64,000 bases of DNA from Margaritispora aquatica (GCA_007644065.1 VJWN01000004.1:1054001-1118000), one strand, 5' to 3'. Counted from the stretch's first letter, positions 10,931 through 25,224 are shown. The notes: generated by a model not told the origin, from the sequence alone. Numbers and translations are program-made.

Positions 10931-12935
10931 CTTTACTATTAATGTATTTGCGAAGTTTGCGTTTCTTTTGGGGAGAAAGTGGCGGGATAGAGAAGAGTGG
11001 TGTTTATATGTCTTTGTAACAAGTCAGACAGAGTTATGATGGAGTAATAAGAAGGGAGGAGAACGGCAACAAGGAGCTATTCGGCAAGTATCCTCTACCA
11101 CGAGCATGAGCATGATCGGAAGAGCAGCACCAGGTCGGGTGGAGGGGATGGCAACTTTGGGAATCGGGGCAAGCTTGTGAATGTGGGGTTTACCCCAGAT
11201 TCGTAACTCAAGTTGTTTAAGCTCGTGCCGCTCTACAGTGCTTTGGAGTCTATCTCTCTGTCTTTTTGATGTCCATCTGTTGGAGTTGGAAGATGTAAGA
11301 TAATAGAAACTTACTGATGATATATTGATGTGTGCAGTGGCAGATGTACCTTTGATAGAAAGAATGTGCTTCTCGCAGTGGAAGTCTTCGTTTCTTGTAT
11401 TGTTTATAAATTATCTACAATGTAAATACTTTTCTCCTGCATGTGTTTAGCATGTGTTGTTCAACCTGCCGTCACTCTACTTCTTTCTCACTTACCTTCT
11501 CATGACGCTGATTGCTCCGATATCGACCCCCCAGTCAATGCCTCGGCACTGATTGCGGCTGCCACGGCGCTCTTCCGGGGTTCGCCCTTACCCATTTTGA
11601 TTCTCCATCCCATTCCACTGCTCTCCGTTTCTACCCGGCTACCTCTACTCATGCTTCATGTTTGAGCATATACCTTACCTGAGTACTTGCATTCCGAGAT
11701 TATACCGACAGATCTTCGAGCAGATAGAAAAAATCATCTACTTGGAAGGTACCGAGGTCTCCAGACTTCTCCTGCTGCCAAGAAAGTTGCAACGTTATAT
11801 GTAAGCATACGTAGAACTAGTATTTGATATGATACGTCTAGATATCATTTTTTTTAATACATCGGACATGGGCACGGAAAGAGTAAATGGCTCTGGTATG
11901 GAAGACCTGGTCCAATGCCTTTGAGTTGAGCTTCAGAGTGCCACCTTCGACCTCGACCCTATTTCAACCACAAGATTGGAGCATTTCGGACCTTTCATGG
12001 TCTGAAATTCGTCGGTAGTTGCTTTGTTGGCATCTTAGTATGTTATATTTGGCCTTAACACACGGAGACCAAGTATTATATCTGTACTTTTAGCAAAGTT
12101 GATCCAAGATAGTTTTCCTCTGAAGTAATAACCCGTTTCTTCGTGATACCTCATTCGGGTCGCTTTTTCTAGAGCTATGGAAATTAATACGGGTTCTGCT
12201 TTCTCAATTCTTTCCTTTTCGGTTCTTCACACTCAGGATATCTCCTCGATGTCCCAAAAGTTTTCAACATGCCGTCCTAGACCAGTGAATCAGTGAGCAG
12301 TATATTATTATGCTAATTCTCATGTCAGTAGACATATATTTACTAAGTACCCTCAATATGAATTATTCAATCCCATAGCAATGAAATGGAAGCAGTGATG
12401 GAAGCTGAAATGTAGAAAGGCTCTTCTTGACGTGTACTCGCTTCGACAAGTGACGATATCTAAGATGGAGGTGTATTAGAGGGCTAGGCGCTATATGATT
12501 ATTGGTTTAAACTTGCTGCGTTGAGTGTAACGCAACTGAAATATACCTAGGCACGCTACAATCGAATGGCTAGAAACTCGTTACGTCGTAAGCCAGCGAT
12601 GCGAATTGATACTAAGGTTCAGCATGTAGGCTCGTAGGGTTTCAATTGCTACTCCAGTCTCGAAAAGTCATACCCGGTACTGACCTCCGAATTTATCCGA
12701 GGTCTTATCTCCGACCCAACTCTGAACATTTTTGTGTTGAGCTCGAGGTTCAGATTCACCAAGATCAAGCTCTCCTGGCCTTCTGCCTTCAAAGACTCCA
12801 TCTTATCCGTGCGATCATATACACTCTGCTCTACGAACGTTTCATTGAAACTCAATTGGATTCTCTGTAGCTCAATTGGAGCTTCGAATAAATCTATTAC
12901 CACCAACAACCCAAACATCCATCCATCCATTCGAG
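10931..12935. other. Divergent promoter region, malate synthase / fumarase
   Basis: No gene is supported. It is the shared upstream region of two malate-forming enzymes. A TACCTAGG motif occurs at 12544-12551. I looked for the CCGN7CCG sites of AcuK/AcuM-type regulators and saw no clear one; a CGG-rich patch near 11550-11580 has unsuitable spacings (6 and 9). Confidence 0.5.
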
Positions 12936-14703
12936 ATGATGCTCCGGTCGGTACGCGGGAGCGCCGCTCTTGCAGCACCACGATCAGCTGTCAGATCGAG
13001 AACTTCTACTGCTCTTCGGAATACTAGCTCCTCGAACGTGATATCCTGTTTCGGTAATACCAGCCAAAACTCAGCTCCCCGATCGCTATCTACGCTCTCG
13101 ACAACTTCAACAATACCCCGAAACAGCTCTCAAGCCACTCAGCAACCCCACTACGTTCGACAGTTCCACGCAACCTCATACAAAATGGCAGAGACTAGAG
13201 CAGAGACGGATGCCTTTGGAGAGGTTCATGTGCCAGCGGATAGGTACTGGGGGGCTCAAACAGAACGATCTTTGGAGAACTTTAAAATCAACCAGCCTCA
13301 AGACCGCATGCCTCCACCAATTGTTCGGGCTTTTGGTATCTTGAAGGGTGCAGCAGCAACAGTGAACATGCAATTCGGACTTGGTACGCCTCAAGAATAG
13401 AACATACTTAGTGGATATAAGCTCATGTGTCTACAGACCCAAAGATTGGCAAAGCTATCCAGGAAGCCGCAAAAGAAGTGGCTGATCTTAAATTGATCGA
13501 TCACTTTCCTCTTGTTGTTTGGCAGACAGGATCCGGAACACAATCGAACATGAACGCAAACGAAGTTATCTCGAACCGAGCCATCGAGATTCTTGGTGGA
13601 AATATGGGCAGTAAGAAACCGGTCCACCCAAATGATCACGTCAATATGTCCGCATCCTCCAACGACACTTTCCCCACCGTTATGCATATTGCTGCGGTAT
13701 TGGAGATTGAGGGAGAACTCCTTCCAGCAATCAAGTCGCTTAGAGATGCGCTTCAGGTCAAGGTTGACTTTTGGAATGAGAAGGGTATCATCAAGATTGG
13801 GCGAACTCATCTCCAGGATGCTACACCCATTAAGCTTGGTCAAGAATTCTCTGGATATGTCGCACAGCTCGATTATGGTATCAAGCGTGTGGAGTCTTCC
13901 CTTCCAGATCTTCGCCTGCTGGCGCAAGGTGGAACTGCAGTTGGAACTGGTATTAACACATTCAAGGGTTTTGCTGAAGGCATCGCAGCTGAAGTAAGCA
14001 AGATGACGGGTACAGAATTCACGACTGCCCCAAACAAATTTGAGGCATTGGCCGCACATGATGCCATTGTACAAGCCTCCGGATCATTGAACACGCTTGC
14101 ATCATCACTCTTCAAGATTGCCCAGGATATTAGATATCTCGGTTCCGGCCCTCGTTGCGGACTTGGAGAATTAAACCTGCCCGAGAATGAGCCTGGAAGC
14201 AGTATCATGCCCGGAAAAGTCAACCCAACTCAATGCGAGGCGTTGACTATGGTTTGCGCCCAGGTTATTGGAAACCACGTTGCCACAACGGTTGGCGGCA
14301 TGAACGGACAATTCGAACTAAATGTCTTCAAGCCCTTGGTTATCCGTAACTTGTTGCACAGCATTCGCATTCTTAGCGACGGCATGCGTAGCTTTGAGAA
14401 GAACCTGGTTGTTGGTCTACAAGCCAACGAGGAGAAGATTGCCAGCATCATGAAGGAGTCGTAAGTTTTCTCTCATCAGGAATCATGATTGGCGTTACTA
14501 ACATATCCAGTCTGATGCTAGTCACCTGCTTGAACCCCATGATCGGCTATGACATGGCTAGCAAGGTCGCAAAGAATGCACATAAGAAGGGTTTGACCCT
14601 CAAGGAGTCTGCAATGGAGCTAAAGGCATTGAGTGAAGAGGATTTTGACAGGCTCGTGAAGCCAGAGCTTATGGTTGGACCTGAAGACTACGAGGGCAAG
14701 TAG
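12936..14703 (+). CDS. Fumarate hydratase, class II (fumarase)
   Basis: Three exons, 12936-13383, 13437-14460 and 14511-14703, with introns of 53 and 50 nt, give 554 aa. It interconverts fumarate and malate in the TCA cycle. The class II signature [11 protein letters not shown] is present at about residue 402, and [36 protein letters not shown] and the C-terminal [17 protein letters not shown] are typical. The first 83 residues are Arg/Ser/Ala-rich without acidic residues, a mitochondrial targeting sequence. An internal in-frame ATG at 13185 begins [15 protein letters not shown], where cytosolic fumarases begin, so two forms could arise from alternative starts. Two adjacent ATGs (12936, 12939) open the long form. 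Confidence 0.96.
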
Positions 14704-17700
14704 ATGCCACCGGGCCTTGGGATTATCCACTTGTATGCACCACTTCTCGATCGATTTTATCTTGAGAGTGGTCACATTATATGTATAAATGAATGATATA
14801 CCTATGTAAACCTCACCTTGAGCTGGAGATCGCTTAAGGCGGTAGCCACAACCCAAGTCTTGAATTCCAAGTTCTAGCATTTACATGATATTTGTGTTTT
14901 CCTCTAGTTTCTACGCTATCAGCGAGTTAACAAAATCTTTACTTATGAGTTTTAGGAATAATGAAAGAGATGTGATCTTACCTTGCTATATGTTTCGCTT
15001 GTCCAGTGTCACAAACTTCTTTGTCTGAAAACCACAATCCACGTCCTGAATAGCACTAATTTGCTTCACATAGAAGCACTTTTATGGTAGACATTTTCTT
15101 AGTTCAAATTCCTTATTGATCAAATATGACAGCTGGATAATAACAGTGAATCGTGAACTAAGGTCAAATGTACATACACTTCTAACGTCACAAAGTGGCA
15201 ACGAATCTACATGTCGTCGACTTACAACATATTTGATGATTTGGGAATTAGAAGTCTAACTTCACTTTCCTAGAGAAAAAATACACCGTCAGGTAATCCG
15301 CAGTCCCCTAAGTATACCCCATGGAGTCTTTGCCATATTTGAAAGCTCAAAGCAAAAACATCTAAGCGAAACTTTCAAGGAGTTCAAGTGCAGTACACCT
15401 TTGAGCTATCAGAATTACAGAGAGCATAGCATATAAAGAGATTATCGCCTCATGAGGAGGCCATCACATACATCTTGACTATAGAATATTATTTGACAAC
15501 TCTACATTGCCGAAACTGATAGTGACGAGAGTTGGCCTTGTTCATCACCATAATTTTCAGTAGAGTGCTGAGTTTTCAAGTAAGATCTACTCCTTCTTCC
15601 TGTAAAGCGCTTTTATTTTCCCCCTGTGCTTAAGAACAGGTATCATAAGCCAAACAGTAGGCTTCTTTCCCGCTGCATCAACGTTTGGCCTCTTGCTCAA
15701 CCAGCGCCAGAAGACAGCTATAGGAAGTGGAAAGAGAGGAAGACTCTGCTGCAATTCTAACCTCTCCGAAGATGCTCCCTTGACCCTTCCAGACACTCCA
15801 ACGGGTTACCGGATCACAATGGTACGCAGGTGAATGAGAACTTCGCCTGATAGATTCAATAATAAGAAATACTGAAATGGGAGATAGGTTTATTCAAGCA
15901 ACCAACGGCAGGCGTATCTATAACAGTCCAATGCAACTGTAACCTTAGCTACAGCAGTTAAAAGACAAAGTAGTCACAGCTTCCACTTCTCAGCTGGAGA
16001 TGATATCGTTCAGGTACATGCAGACTGATGTCACTATGAACTGCATAGGGATGGATGACCAAGCTACTTGATGATACTCTTAGCTTTCTAGCCCCATCAT
16101 CCAATGACCCTTATACTCATTCAGAGTTTATTGGCATTTCTTCATTCCACTCGCTAGTGCTAAGAGGGTAGGTACCTAGGCAGTCGTATTCGCAACCAGC
16201 CCAGCTTACTTCAACGATGATGCCAAGAACTGTCACAATTGATGAAGAACAAGTTATCTACCCATTTGCAAGCTCTCCACCTAACGAGCTAAAAGTTTGT
16301 CCGAAGTCCCAGGAATCGTTCTTCGGACTTTGCTGTTTCCAGTAAATGAATCCCGATACTAAGTAGATAGCGACTTTGGGCTCCCTTCTAAAGCCGCACT
16401 AGAGTTTTACCTAGGTAAGGTAGGTAGGGATGTATTTGTGCCTATCTGTTATTTTAGCTTCAATCTATTTTCCGAACCTGGCTCGATTCCTGGTTGGAGA
16501 TTAGATTCGCTCCTACACGTAAGTACCCTAGTGTTAGTGACGATTCTACCTAACGCACCCCATAACTCGCATTAATTCCCCGAGTAGAGCAGAGCATTAG
16601 CATGGAGCGAACCTTGAGGCTACTACGAGATGAAGCTTGTCGGGAACAAGATTTACGCGAAATGTGAATACGTCTAGATTTCATGTTGGAATTTGGAACT
16701 CGCATCTTGGGAATAGAATTGCATGGCTGATGGCCAAATTTTCGGCATCAATCAGGAAGAACTGACCTATCGATGACGCAATGCAGAACTTAAAAAGAAC
16801 TGGTTCCAACGATGGTGGCATTATTGTTTTCATTGAGGTTTGAGGAGGTACTTTGACAACAAAGAAGAGATCTAGTAATATGTACGATGTTTCCAGACAC
16901 ATTGGATTCGTTCTAGGAAGGGAGGAAGGACAAGTGAAGTTAGAGCGCCGACAGTTAGAGGCTTTAATCATGACTTGATCCAAGTGTGAATGAAGTGCCA
17001 CAATATTGTCCTCCTCGAATCTCATAATCTCATCTTGATGTTCGAGTTTGATTTCCTGGTAAACCTGAAAGCAGATGTGTCGCTTGCCAACGACTCCTCT
17101 TTACATGTTCATACTTAAGTTCACCGAATTTCTCGGAAGTTCTATTGATATGACATGACTTTCGTGAAAAGATTCAATGCTGATCTTCTGCCCTGCCGAC
17201 TCGCTAAGACGAAGTACCGATGTCGAGCTCGATTGCCGCATAACATGAGCTTTTTTTGTTGAAGACCTGTCGATCGACTGGATATATGATAGGAAATCGT
17301 GGGGTGACGTTTAAAAAGATTGAACCAGAACCTTAGATGAAAACCTTCGATGTGGCTGTGGCTTGTCGATGAGGAATTACATAGGGCTTTACAGTAAAAC
17401 ACAATGGCGGCGGAGCCTCTGCCAGCTCAGAGACACTCCCGTCGCTTCCTTTCACACTCGGGACCTAGTGCCCATGAACCGGACACCAAGCTCTCAAGGC
17501 TTCGGGTGGTTCAAAATTCGCGTGTTGGTGCTGACCCCTCCAATGGGTTCAATTCCTACAGAATACTAGGGTCCTCTTGCATACTCGTACCATATATGTG
17601 CTTCTTCAAGCTACACATTGCTTGTTCGCTTGGGAGAAATGTAAAGTAGCGGGGCCAAAAGCGCCATCGTACGTACCTGGCTCGTGGTTTGGGAACTCGC

Positions 17701-20700
17701 CTTTTTGTTGGTTGGTAAAATTCCTACGATGTAGTCACGATTGGACTTCTCTTCTGTGTGGCTAAGCTGCATAGGCACTGTACCTACCTGAAGTCCTTGC
17801 TGTTTGTGATCAAAAGAGAGTGCCAAGAGCACAGGCGAATGCGAACTTGCAAGTTCTGCCTCGGGAATGTAATGAAAAGCTCGCCTCGAGTTTGTTCCAC
17901 ACAGGGAATCACATCCAGCGACTTGATGCAGGAGGACATACTGTACCTACCTGGCGCAGCGTTGTCGCCATCCAAAATTTGCTCTACTGATATACCATGC
18001 AACGACAACGGCACAATTACAATTTACCACCATGCGACTATAAAACATATCTCGAACATGGTTCCTTTGTGAAGGAAGTGAACTGTCTCTTCCCTCGTTG
18101 TTGAGACAGACATACTGTCCTCTTTCGCTTGAAGAAGGCTGTATTTGTCTCCGAAGGCTTGCTCTAGCGGAGGACGGCTGATAAAGAGCGTGGATTTATT
18201 TGCTGTAGAATGACCCAGAAGAAAACTGGTTGGATTTCCTGCAAGGGTGACACTGATTGACGACAAGTGAGAAGAAGAAATCAATAAGTGACACTAGTGG
18301 AATGAAGCATGAAACTTGTCCTATCAAAGAGACGTATCAACGTCTTGACACGGTTAAGGATAAAAGTAGGATGAATAATCCTGAGGACAAGAACATACCA
18401 AAATAGTAGAAAAGACATACCTGCTAGAAGATTGGTAATCGAGTGCTGTGTTTAGAACTGTTGTGTGAAAGGCAATATGAACAATAAATACGTAAGTTGT
18501 CATTTTCGTGATCATATATTGAATCAAATTCAAGTAGGAAGGTTAAAATAAGAAACCAGCTTTTTTACGTGGGCTTGCCTAATTGTCAAGCCCAAACCCG
18601 CCAGACTTGAACTTCACAGATCGAGGCTGAACGAGTCCCGAAGCCCAGTTCAGACCTTATTTTTTAAAGGAGAATATACTCTAGAGAACCGTTTTAGCCC
18701 CTTGCGCAAGTCAACCTCCGGTAGACATGTGGCACGTTTACTTCATCTGTGCTTTGCGGAAGCCCTCGTGATTTGGACCCTGTGCTGAAGAACATCAGTC
18801 TGGTGATATCAATATAACACACCCGGCAGATTTTCTATTGATAGAATTGCAATTACGGGCAGAACCCTTCTTACCATGCTCCCCAGCATTTAAAAATGAG
18901 GGGATTCTTTTGTGGTAGCAAAAAAGAGAAACTGTCCAAAGTTGCTTTTACCAAGATCGTGCAAATTGCCTGTTGTGAATTGAGGTGGCCTTTTTGAGAA
19001 ACAAATACACAACTGTACAAACCATGCCCTCGTTTTGAGACCACTCGTACATGAACATATCCTCAGGAGTCAATCATGATACTGCACCGACTACCGGATA
19101 ATATGACCCTGCTGAGGCATTCTCGGTTCGGAAACGCCGCAAACTTGGTGACTGGAGAAAGCCGGGAAGGGCAGTTCGGGTTGCAACAAACACTGAGAAG
19201 TTTTGTGCTGCCCTCAGATCATGCATGTAGCCGTTTCTGGGAGCAGAAATCCGAGAATCCACGTTGCCACTGGGCAGGCGGGATGTATTCCTGGAACGTC
19301 CAGGATTTAACTTGCCTCTGGAGAAGGTGTTTAATAGATCTTGGCACCATACGGACGTAAATAATACAAGTGGTAAGATATTGGCATCTGAAACTGGTAA
19401 TCTTCCAAAGACAGTGGTGACTGACTCGAAGGGTTGGAAAGCCCAACTGCAGGCAATCTGTTGATGGCTGAATCTTATCTCGATCGACTTCTGGCTCACA
19501 CATGGTCAGCACGACGCTTTTTGCGCATGGGAAGGAGAAACTCAAGGATTCACAATCATCAATTTCGACAGACAAAAGACAAGCACACCCATGCACAAAA
19601 GCCGAGTCTGGCAGCTGGTTGGTTCTGATGAGGCTCTGTTGAAGCGGCATGGCACTCCCAATGAAGCGTGCTGCAGTACTTATGAGAGAACCTTGCAAAG
19701 CCTTGCATCATGGACTGTCAGCAGAGCATTTGTGTGGGTGGCTGATAGTGACCTGAACCAAGACCACAAAAAACCGCTTCCTTCGAGAATGCCAAAGACA
19801 GCCAGGATCAACTCATACCCATCCCGAAAAGCTAACAGCATAAGCCATGGTTCCGACCGAGATGCTGGAAAAGCGCCTGAGGGCTGCCTGCGCATGCATT
19901 TCTTCTATCACAACGAAGAGGCTGCTGGAAGTGAGATGGAGAGGCTTGCTGAGGATACAGGTGGTTAGATCTAATGTTCGCCAATCAACGCGAGTTCTCT
20001 CTGCTGACAGGAAGAGCAAGACTTTTCATGCCGTGGAGTTGAACAGTTTGCAACACATATCTCATGCACAGGGCCCGCCATCCACACCCGATCCGACCGA
20101 GTAGACGATGCCGAAATTTTCAGACCGCAACTGCATTTGTGAGGGACGAAGCTCAGGACAGGCAGATGTATCCAGATCCCCTTGTCATTTTCGAGATGGG
20201 TTACTTCCGGGGAACTCGCCAATGCTCCTTATGGCTCCAAAAATTCGAGGGGCAAACAGAGTCCAATAGAACTTGGCGCCAGGTGCTTGGCAAACATGTC
20301 ATGCTTGTTATTGCGAACAAATAGCGGTAAAGGAGAAGAAAAACAAAAAAGGCGACCTCGATGCATCGCAGACCTCAGTTGTTGATCGAGTCAGTGCTTG
20401 ATTAGGCAGTATGCTCTTGATTACCTATTGAGGTGTGTACTTCGTAAGCGACCTTGCTCGATACCCAGGATACTTGAGAAGGACATGGGCTCCCAAATAG
20501 TAGCCTGGGTCTGGATGACAGTTGTCTACAGCAATTGTGACCTCAAATGAAAGGATTTGTTTTCTGACATCACTTTGGGTAAATAATATTCTTACCAATG
20601 GGACGAGATTCACAATTCTCATGTCGTTGTACATGCGATTCTGATGAGACAAAACAACTCTCTTGATTTCCTGAGGAGTGAGTAGGCAGGTACTGTTCTA

Positions 20701-22104
20701 CCTATCTCCAACCTTGTCGTTCTCGTAAGGAGACAAGGTCAGTCCTGACTTTGAGTGTGCGGCGGAAGCTAGCGTCTCCAAAACATTGAACAACGCCACT
20801 TCCCACTTTCACTGATCGGAGGTGGGAGGTGGGACCTTGGGTCGTGGTGGATGTTGAGCAAAGATCTCCAAATCTGAACGCCAGAAGCTGGGGATATCTC
20901 AAGCGATTCCCGTCGCCGAGTCGAGAGGGGGGGGTTAGGAAAGACCATGCACTGGACTGTAGATTGCGTGAGCAAGGTTAGGGTTTTTCTTTTCGTAGGG
21001 TCATTTGAGTTTCAAAACTTGAACCCACAGGGAAGACCGGTCCAGACTCGTGTGTTTTCTAAGAGAAGAAATATTAAACGAGAAGCTTCATTTCGCACTA
21101 ATCCTCATGCGCATTCATCCTCACCTCACTATTCACTATTCCATTTGAAAATGGGGATAAGGCTGTCCCGTCTATCGTTTTCATCTGCAGTCATGAAGAC
21201 TGCAAAACGATAGAAATCCATAAACCTGGGCAAACAAGTCTCTCCTGAGTTTCAACATGAGAACTCGTGCAGTCTGCAGCATCCAGGAGGAAATGTTTGG
21301 AGGGGTTCCAGTATGGTGTGAGGGGTCTGACCCCTGTTTGGTTCCAAAAAGCCAATCGCTCTGACAGCAGCTGAAGCCATGGGTATGGAATATATTTATG
21401 GAAATGAAATGTAATATTGAATTACAGCCTTGAATGGAATGGAAAGCTCCTTGAAAACCCCCACCAGGGTCTGCTTGAAACCTTCATACTGGTAGATAAA
21501 CTTATCGTACATGACTGTAAATGGCGATTGGATACTCCATTTTACCTAGGTATCCAGGTATGGGTCTTTGCAAACATCTATTCCTTTCAAAATTCAATGT
21601 CCAGGTGGTTGGTGCGGTGCGACTTTGTGGAAATCGGAGACTTTTGCAAGGGGATTTGAGATCTTGCTTCTTATTTTGGCCTTATCCTCGACAACTGTTC
21701 CAAAGTTCTGGTCCGAATTCGCTATTCCAGGATGTTGCATTAGGTAGGCAAGCTCTGTACTCACTATTCAGTTGTCTTGGGTTTTGGTAACTCAAAAGCT
21801 TCTATTCTCAACAAGCGAGGCGCGAAAACTCGTTCATGGTTACGGTCCGTATCTCCTTGAGCTATCGCAAGTGATACCATGCGAAATTTAAGGCCACATC
21901 GTATCGACTAAAGTATGCGGATGATTGGGAAAAAGTCGCAAATAGTCGTATACTGTTTTACTCTTTCATGGGAAGCAAGTCTGATCAGCTCTCACTAACT
22001 TCAGTCTCCATAAATGAATGGCCTGTAATATGGAGGCCTTGGTATCATATTCTCATTCTCTGCAGATGGTGTCAAAGCTAAGGGATAAGTAACGGAGAGT
22101 TGTG

Positions 22105-22138
22105 CCACAACCACAACCACAACCACAACCACAACCAC
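22105..22138. repeat. Hexanucleotide microsatellite (CCACAA)n
   Basis: Five perfect copies of CCACAA followed by CCAC, in the gene-poor region. Confidence 0.95.
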
Positions 22139-25100
22139 GGGGAGTTCCATCAGCATTGGTCAATCCTTATGCCAAGACTTGATACAATCCAGTCGGCGAC
22201 CAAATTTGATAGCTGCACCAAATGACTCTCGACTCTTGAATCTTTTCCACTTCTTTCACACCAATCAGCTTCCCTTGGTCGATCCATGGTCCATGCGTCC
22301 GACGGAAAACCCAAAAATTCAGATTCTCCCAAGTCCCAGCCGTCCCTCGCCAAGCCAGCTTTGCAGATGAGGTCCCTAAAATGAACCATTCAGGCTTCAG
22401 CACGCGAGACCTGCTGCTTCCCTTCAGGTTTGCCTTACCTGCAGATGCAGCAGATATTGACCGCGAAAGACATGACCTTCAACCATGGTTTTCACATTCC
22501 TATCTCCTATCACCAACTCCTCTCAAGAAGACCTCTTATCTTATAATACGTGTAGCATAGCTCATTAAGAGGAAAAGAAGAAAATACTGGTTGAAACTCG
22601 TTTGTCGATATCTAGAATATCTCGTACAGTACTAGTACTCAGCACCCAAGCGAAACGAAAATTTGAATGATACGATATTTTCTCCGAGACCTCAGGCCTG
22701 GATTCGAACCCTTGATCGGACGTAATGCATCACTATCCCTATCAAGAAGCATCCACCAAGCGGTTCAAGCCCAACTACTCGTGCTACTCTCGATTCGAAT
22801 GCTGGTCAACTCACAACACCCCCCCTTGACCCGCATGCAGGAGGGTGCCCTCACTCCGCATCCTGCACTGGCACTGACAGTCTGGCACATATTGAAGCGT
22901 GCAGAAAGCTGGCTGAAATAAGGTAATAAGCAGCCGTCATCGTCCATCGGTGAAGAGATGCCAGATTAGACCAGTCGACCACTTGCAGCTCGTGCAGCTC
23001 ACCTCGCCAGACTGAAGGCTCAAGCTCCTGCATGTTTTTGTTTGTCCAATCGTCCTGGGTGAGGTAATAAAATGTCATTTATCCATCACATCCTCAAGTT
23101 TGAACCCATCGTGAAGCCATCGTGAAGCCATCGAGGATAGCCAAATCTATGGGACTGCTGGCTAGAACCAATCCAGAAAAACACTCTTACACCCATGTTC
23201 AGAGACTCGAAGCTCCCCTGTGACTTCGCTTCTCCTCCAGAGTGCTGCGTGCCAGCCAGCCAGCCATCCCGCTTTTGAAATCAGCAGTTCCATGCGCGCT
23301 TGGCTGGAATTTAGCTCGGGGGCTTGAAGCCAAGAGAAGCCTCTGGGCCATGGTGGGCCATCGCACCGCATATGTTGACATGCCGCAGAGCATTCCGTCT
23401 GATGTCAAGTCATACAGCACTTGGAGTGAGAGAGGAAAATGACATGGATTTGAGCGCAATTTTTGTTGTTGAAGAACGAAACGGCGGAAGAAGAATGAGA
23501 AGAAGAAGGAGCAGAAGACCGCATGAGAAAAGCAAAGTATTCTAGTCTTTTTCTTGCATGCGATGGCACACAATTCCATCCCCTCTCTCAGGATCCATTC
23601 CTTGAGCTTCAAGCTGCCAAAGAGCCCACAGACTTCAGATATCCCAATACAGTAATGGTATCATGCATTTATTATCACGCAGGAAGCACAAGGTCAGGGC
23701 CTGGATGTATTTGAGCCGGATCCCGCGTGTCTTTCCACGGACTCTACGCTTGCAATCATATTTCCATTAAGCTTCTGCCCCCAAAAAGCCACTTCTTCAC
23801 TCAATCGACGCTTCCAGTCTTTTCTTGGACACGGGTGGCAGAACGCACTGGATCGAAATCTCGGGGTGCACCCATCCACGGCTGGGCAACAGACAGACAG
23901 GCATATGGAGCACCAGCCCAGGTATGACTTGGACTTCAGGAGACAGCACCGCCGAAAACAACAGCTTTCGGTTGGAGGTGTGGTGGGTAAGGCGTGCGTG
24001 CAGCACATTGCCAGGCGTGTTCAAGCCTTCAACGATCCTCCTGTCTCCTTCATCCCATCCATCTCCATTCCGCCAACCAGGATGGCAAAGAACGACAAGG
24101 ACCAGCCTTACGACCAGGAAGATGAAAATAAAGTCGAAGAATTGAGGAACGGCTCTACCAATCGTTAGCACTGACCATCACCCGATTTGTCTCTGTCATC
24201 TGCTTCGCGCTCCGACAATATTGTGTTGTGCAACATTGCTCCTGAGTCCTGAGTCTTTGACGAGGAACCTGTCAGCCCCAGCATTCAGGCGACAGGCCTT
24301 GGGGAACGGAAGTGACCCACCCTACCACGATATTGTAGAGGGAAAAGAAGCGACGCCATCTTAGTGGGAAATTTCATCTCACTTCTCACTATGGTAGGGA
24401 TACGATAGATTATGGTAAAGAGATTCCAGATAAAGACAAAATAATGCCTTTATGGCTTGAAGGGCACCCAGTCTCCTTTGAGGTCATCGGGCTGACAAAG
24501 AAACCAAGAAATCTACTTTAGAGGGGGGAGGTAAAGCAAGCCAGATCCAAAGGTATTCCCAGCTGAAATGGCCCGAGGTTGTCCTAGTATGTGTCTAGCG
24601 TGCTCGATCCGAAGAGATGACAGCTCGATCACAATCTAAAAACCCCAAATTAACGTTTGCTAAAATTCCAACCCGAGGCTAAAATAGCTCGCTGCCCCTC
24701 GTGCCTTGCTCTCATAATACTAATAATACTTACTACCGGGCAACCGAGGAGACGATGAATAGGGTACCTTACCTCGCCCTCGCCTCCGAGTGTCTATCTA
24801 GTCATTCGCTAATACCTTGAGGTAGTAGCTAGTGTAAGTGCTAGTCGATAATGGTCTGAGAGCTTGAGTCTGAGCTTAATTTACTAATCTAGCCCGACTG
24901 ACCTCAGGTGTGGTTATACAGATGTATTCAAATAATTACTTGTTTATTTGTGGTGTCTACTGAGTAAGTCCTCGAGGACCCAGACCCAAGCACAAGATGT
25001 AGCTCAACTACTAGCTCTAGCTCTAGCGTTTTCTTATTTTGCTTGGGTCAGCATCTAACAAGTCGGAAGATACACAGTAGTACTATAGTATTACAGCTTC

Positions 25101-25176
25101 AACATTCATATACAGATACCTACTGTAGCCGGATTTACACATTAATAATTTCGTCATATCAATACTTCTATATATC

Positions 25177-25224
25177 TATTTTGCTATTTTGCTATTTTGC
25201 TATTTTGCTATTTTGCTATTTTGC
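25177..25224. repeat. Octanucleotide tandem repeat (TATTTTGC)n
   Basis: Six perfect copies of the 8-mer TATTTTGC. They create spurious frames reading CYFAILLF repeats. The tract lies about 0.8 kb upstream of the zinc-finger gene start. Confidence 0.95.

Noticed and set aside
17541..17556. GGGTTCAATTCC, T-loop-like on the plus strand
   Set aside because: No matching acceptor or D-arm within 80 nt; probably chance.
19219..19698. Minus-strand frame containing KSWTFQEYI, reminiscent of the WTxQE motif of HET-domain proteins
   Set aside because: The remaining HET motifs (for example the WIDALC-type block) are absent in any frame nearby, so the match is most likely chance.
22690..22710. GGATTCGAACCC, which looks like the T-loop of a minus-strand tRNA
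   Set aside because: The T-stem does not pair for five bases, and no D-arm, anticodon arm or acceptor stem can be fitted upstream on that strand.
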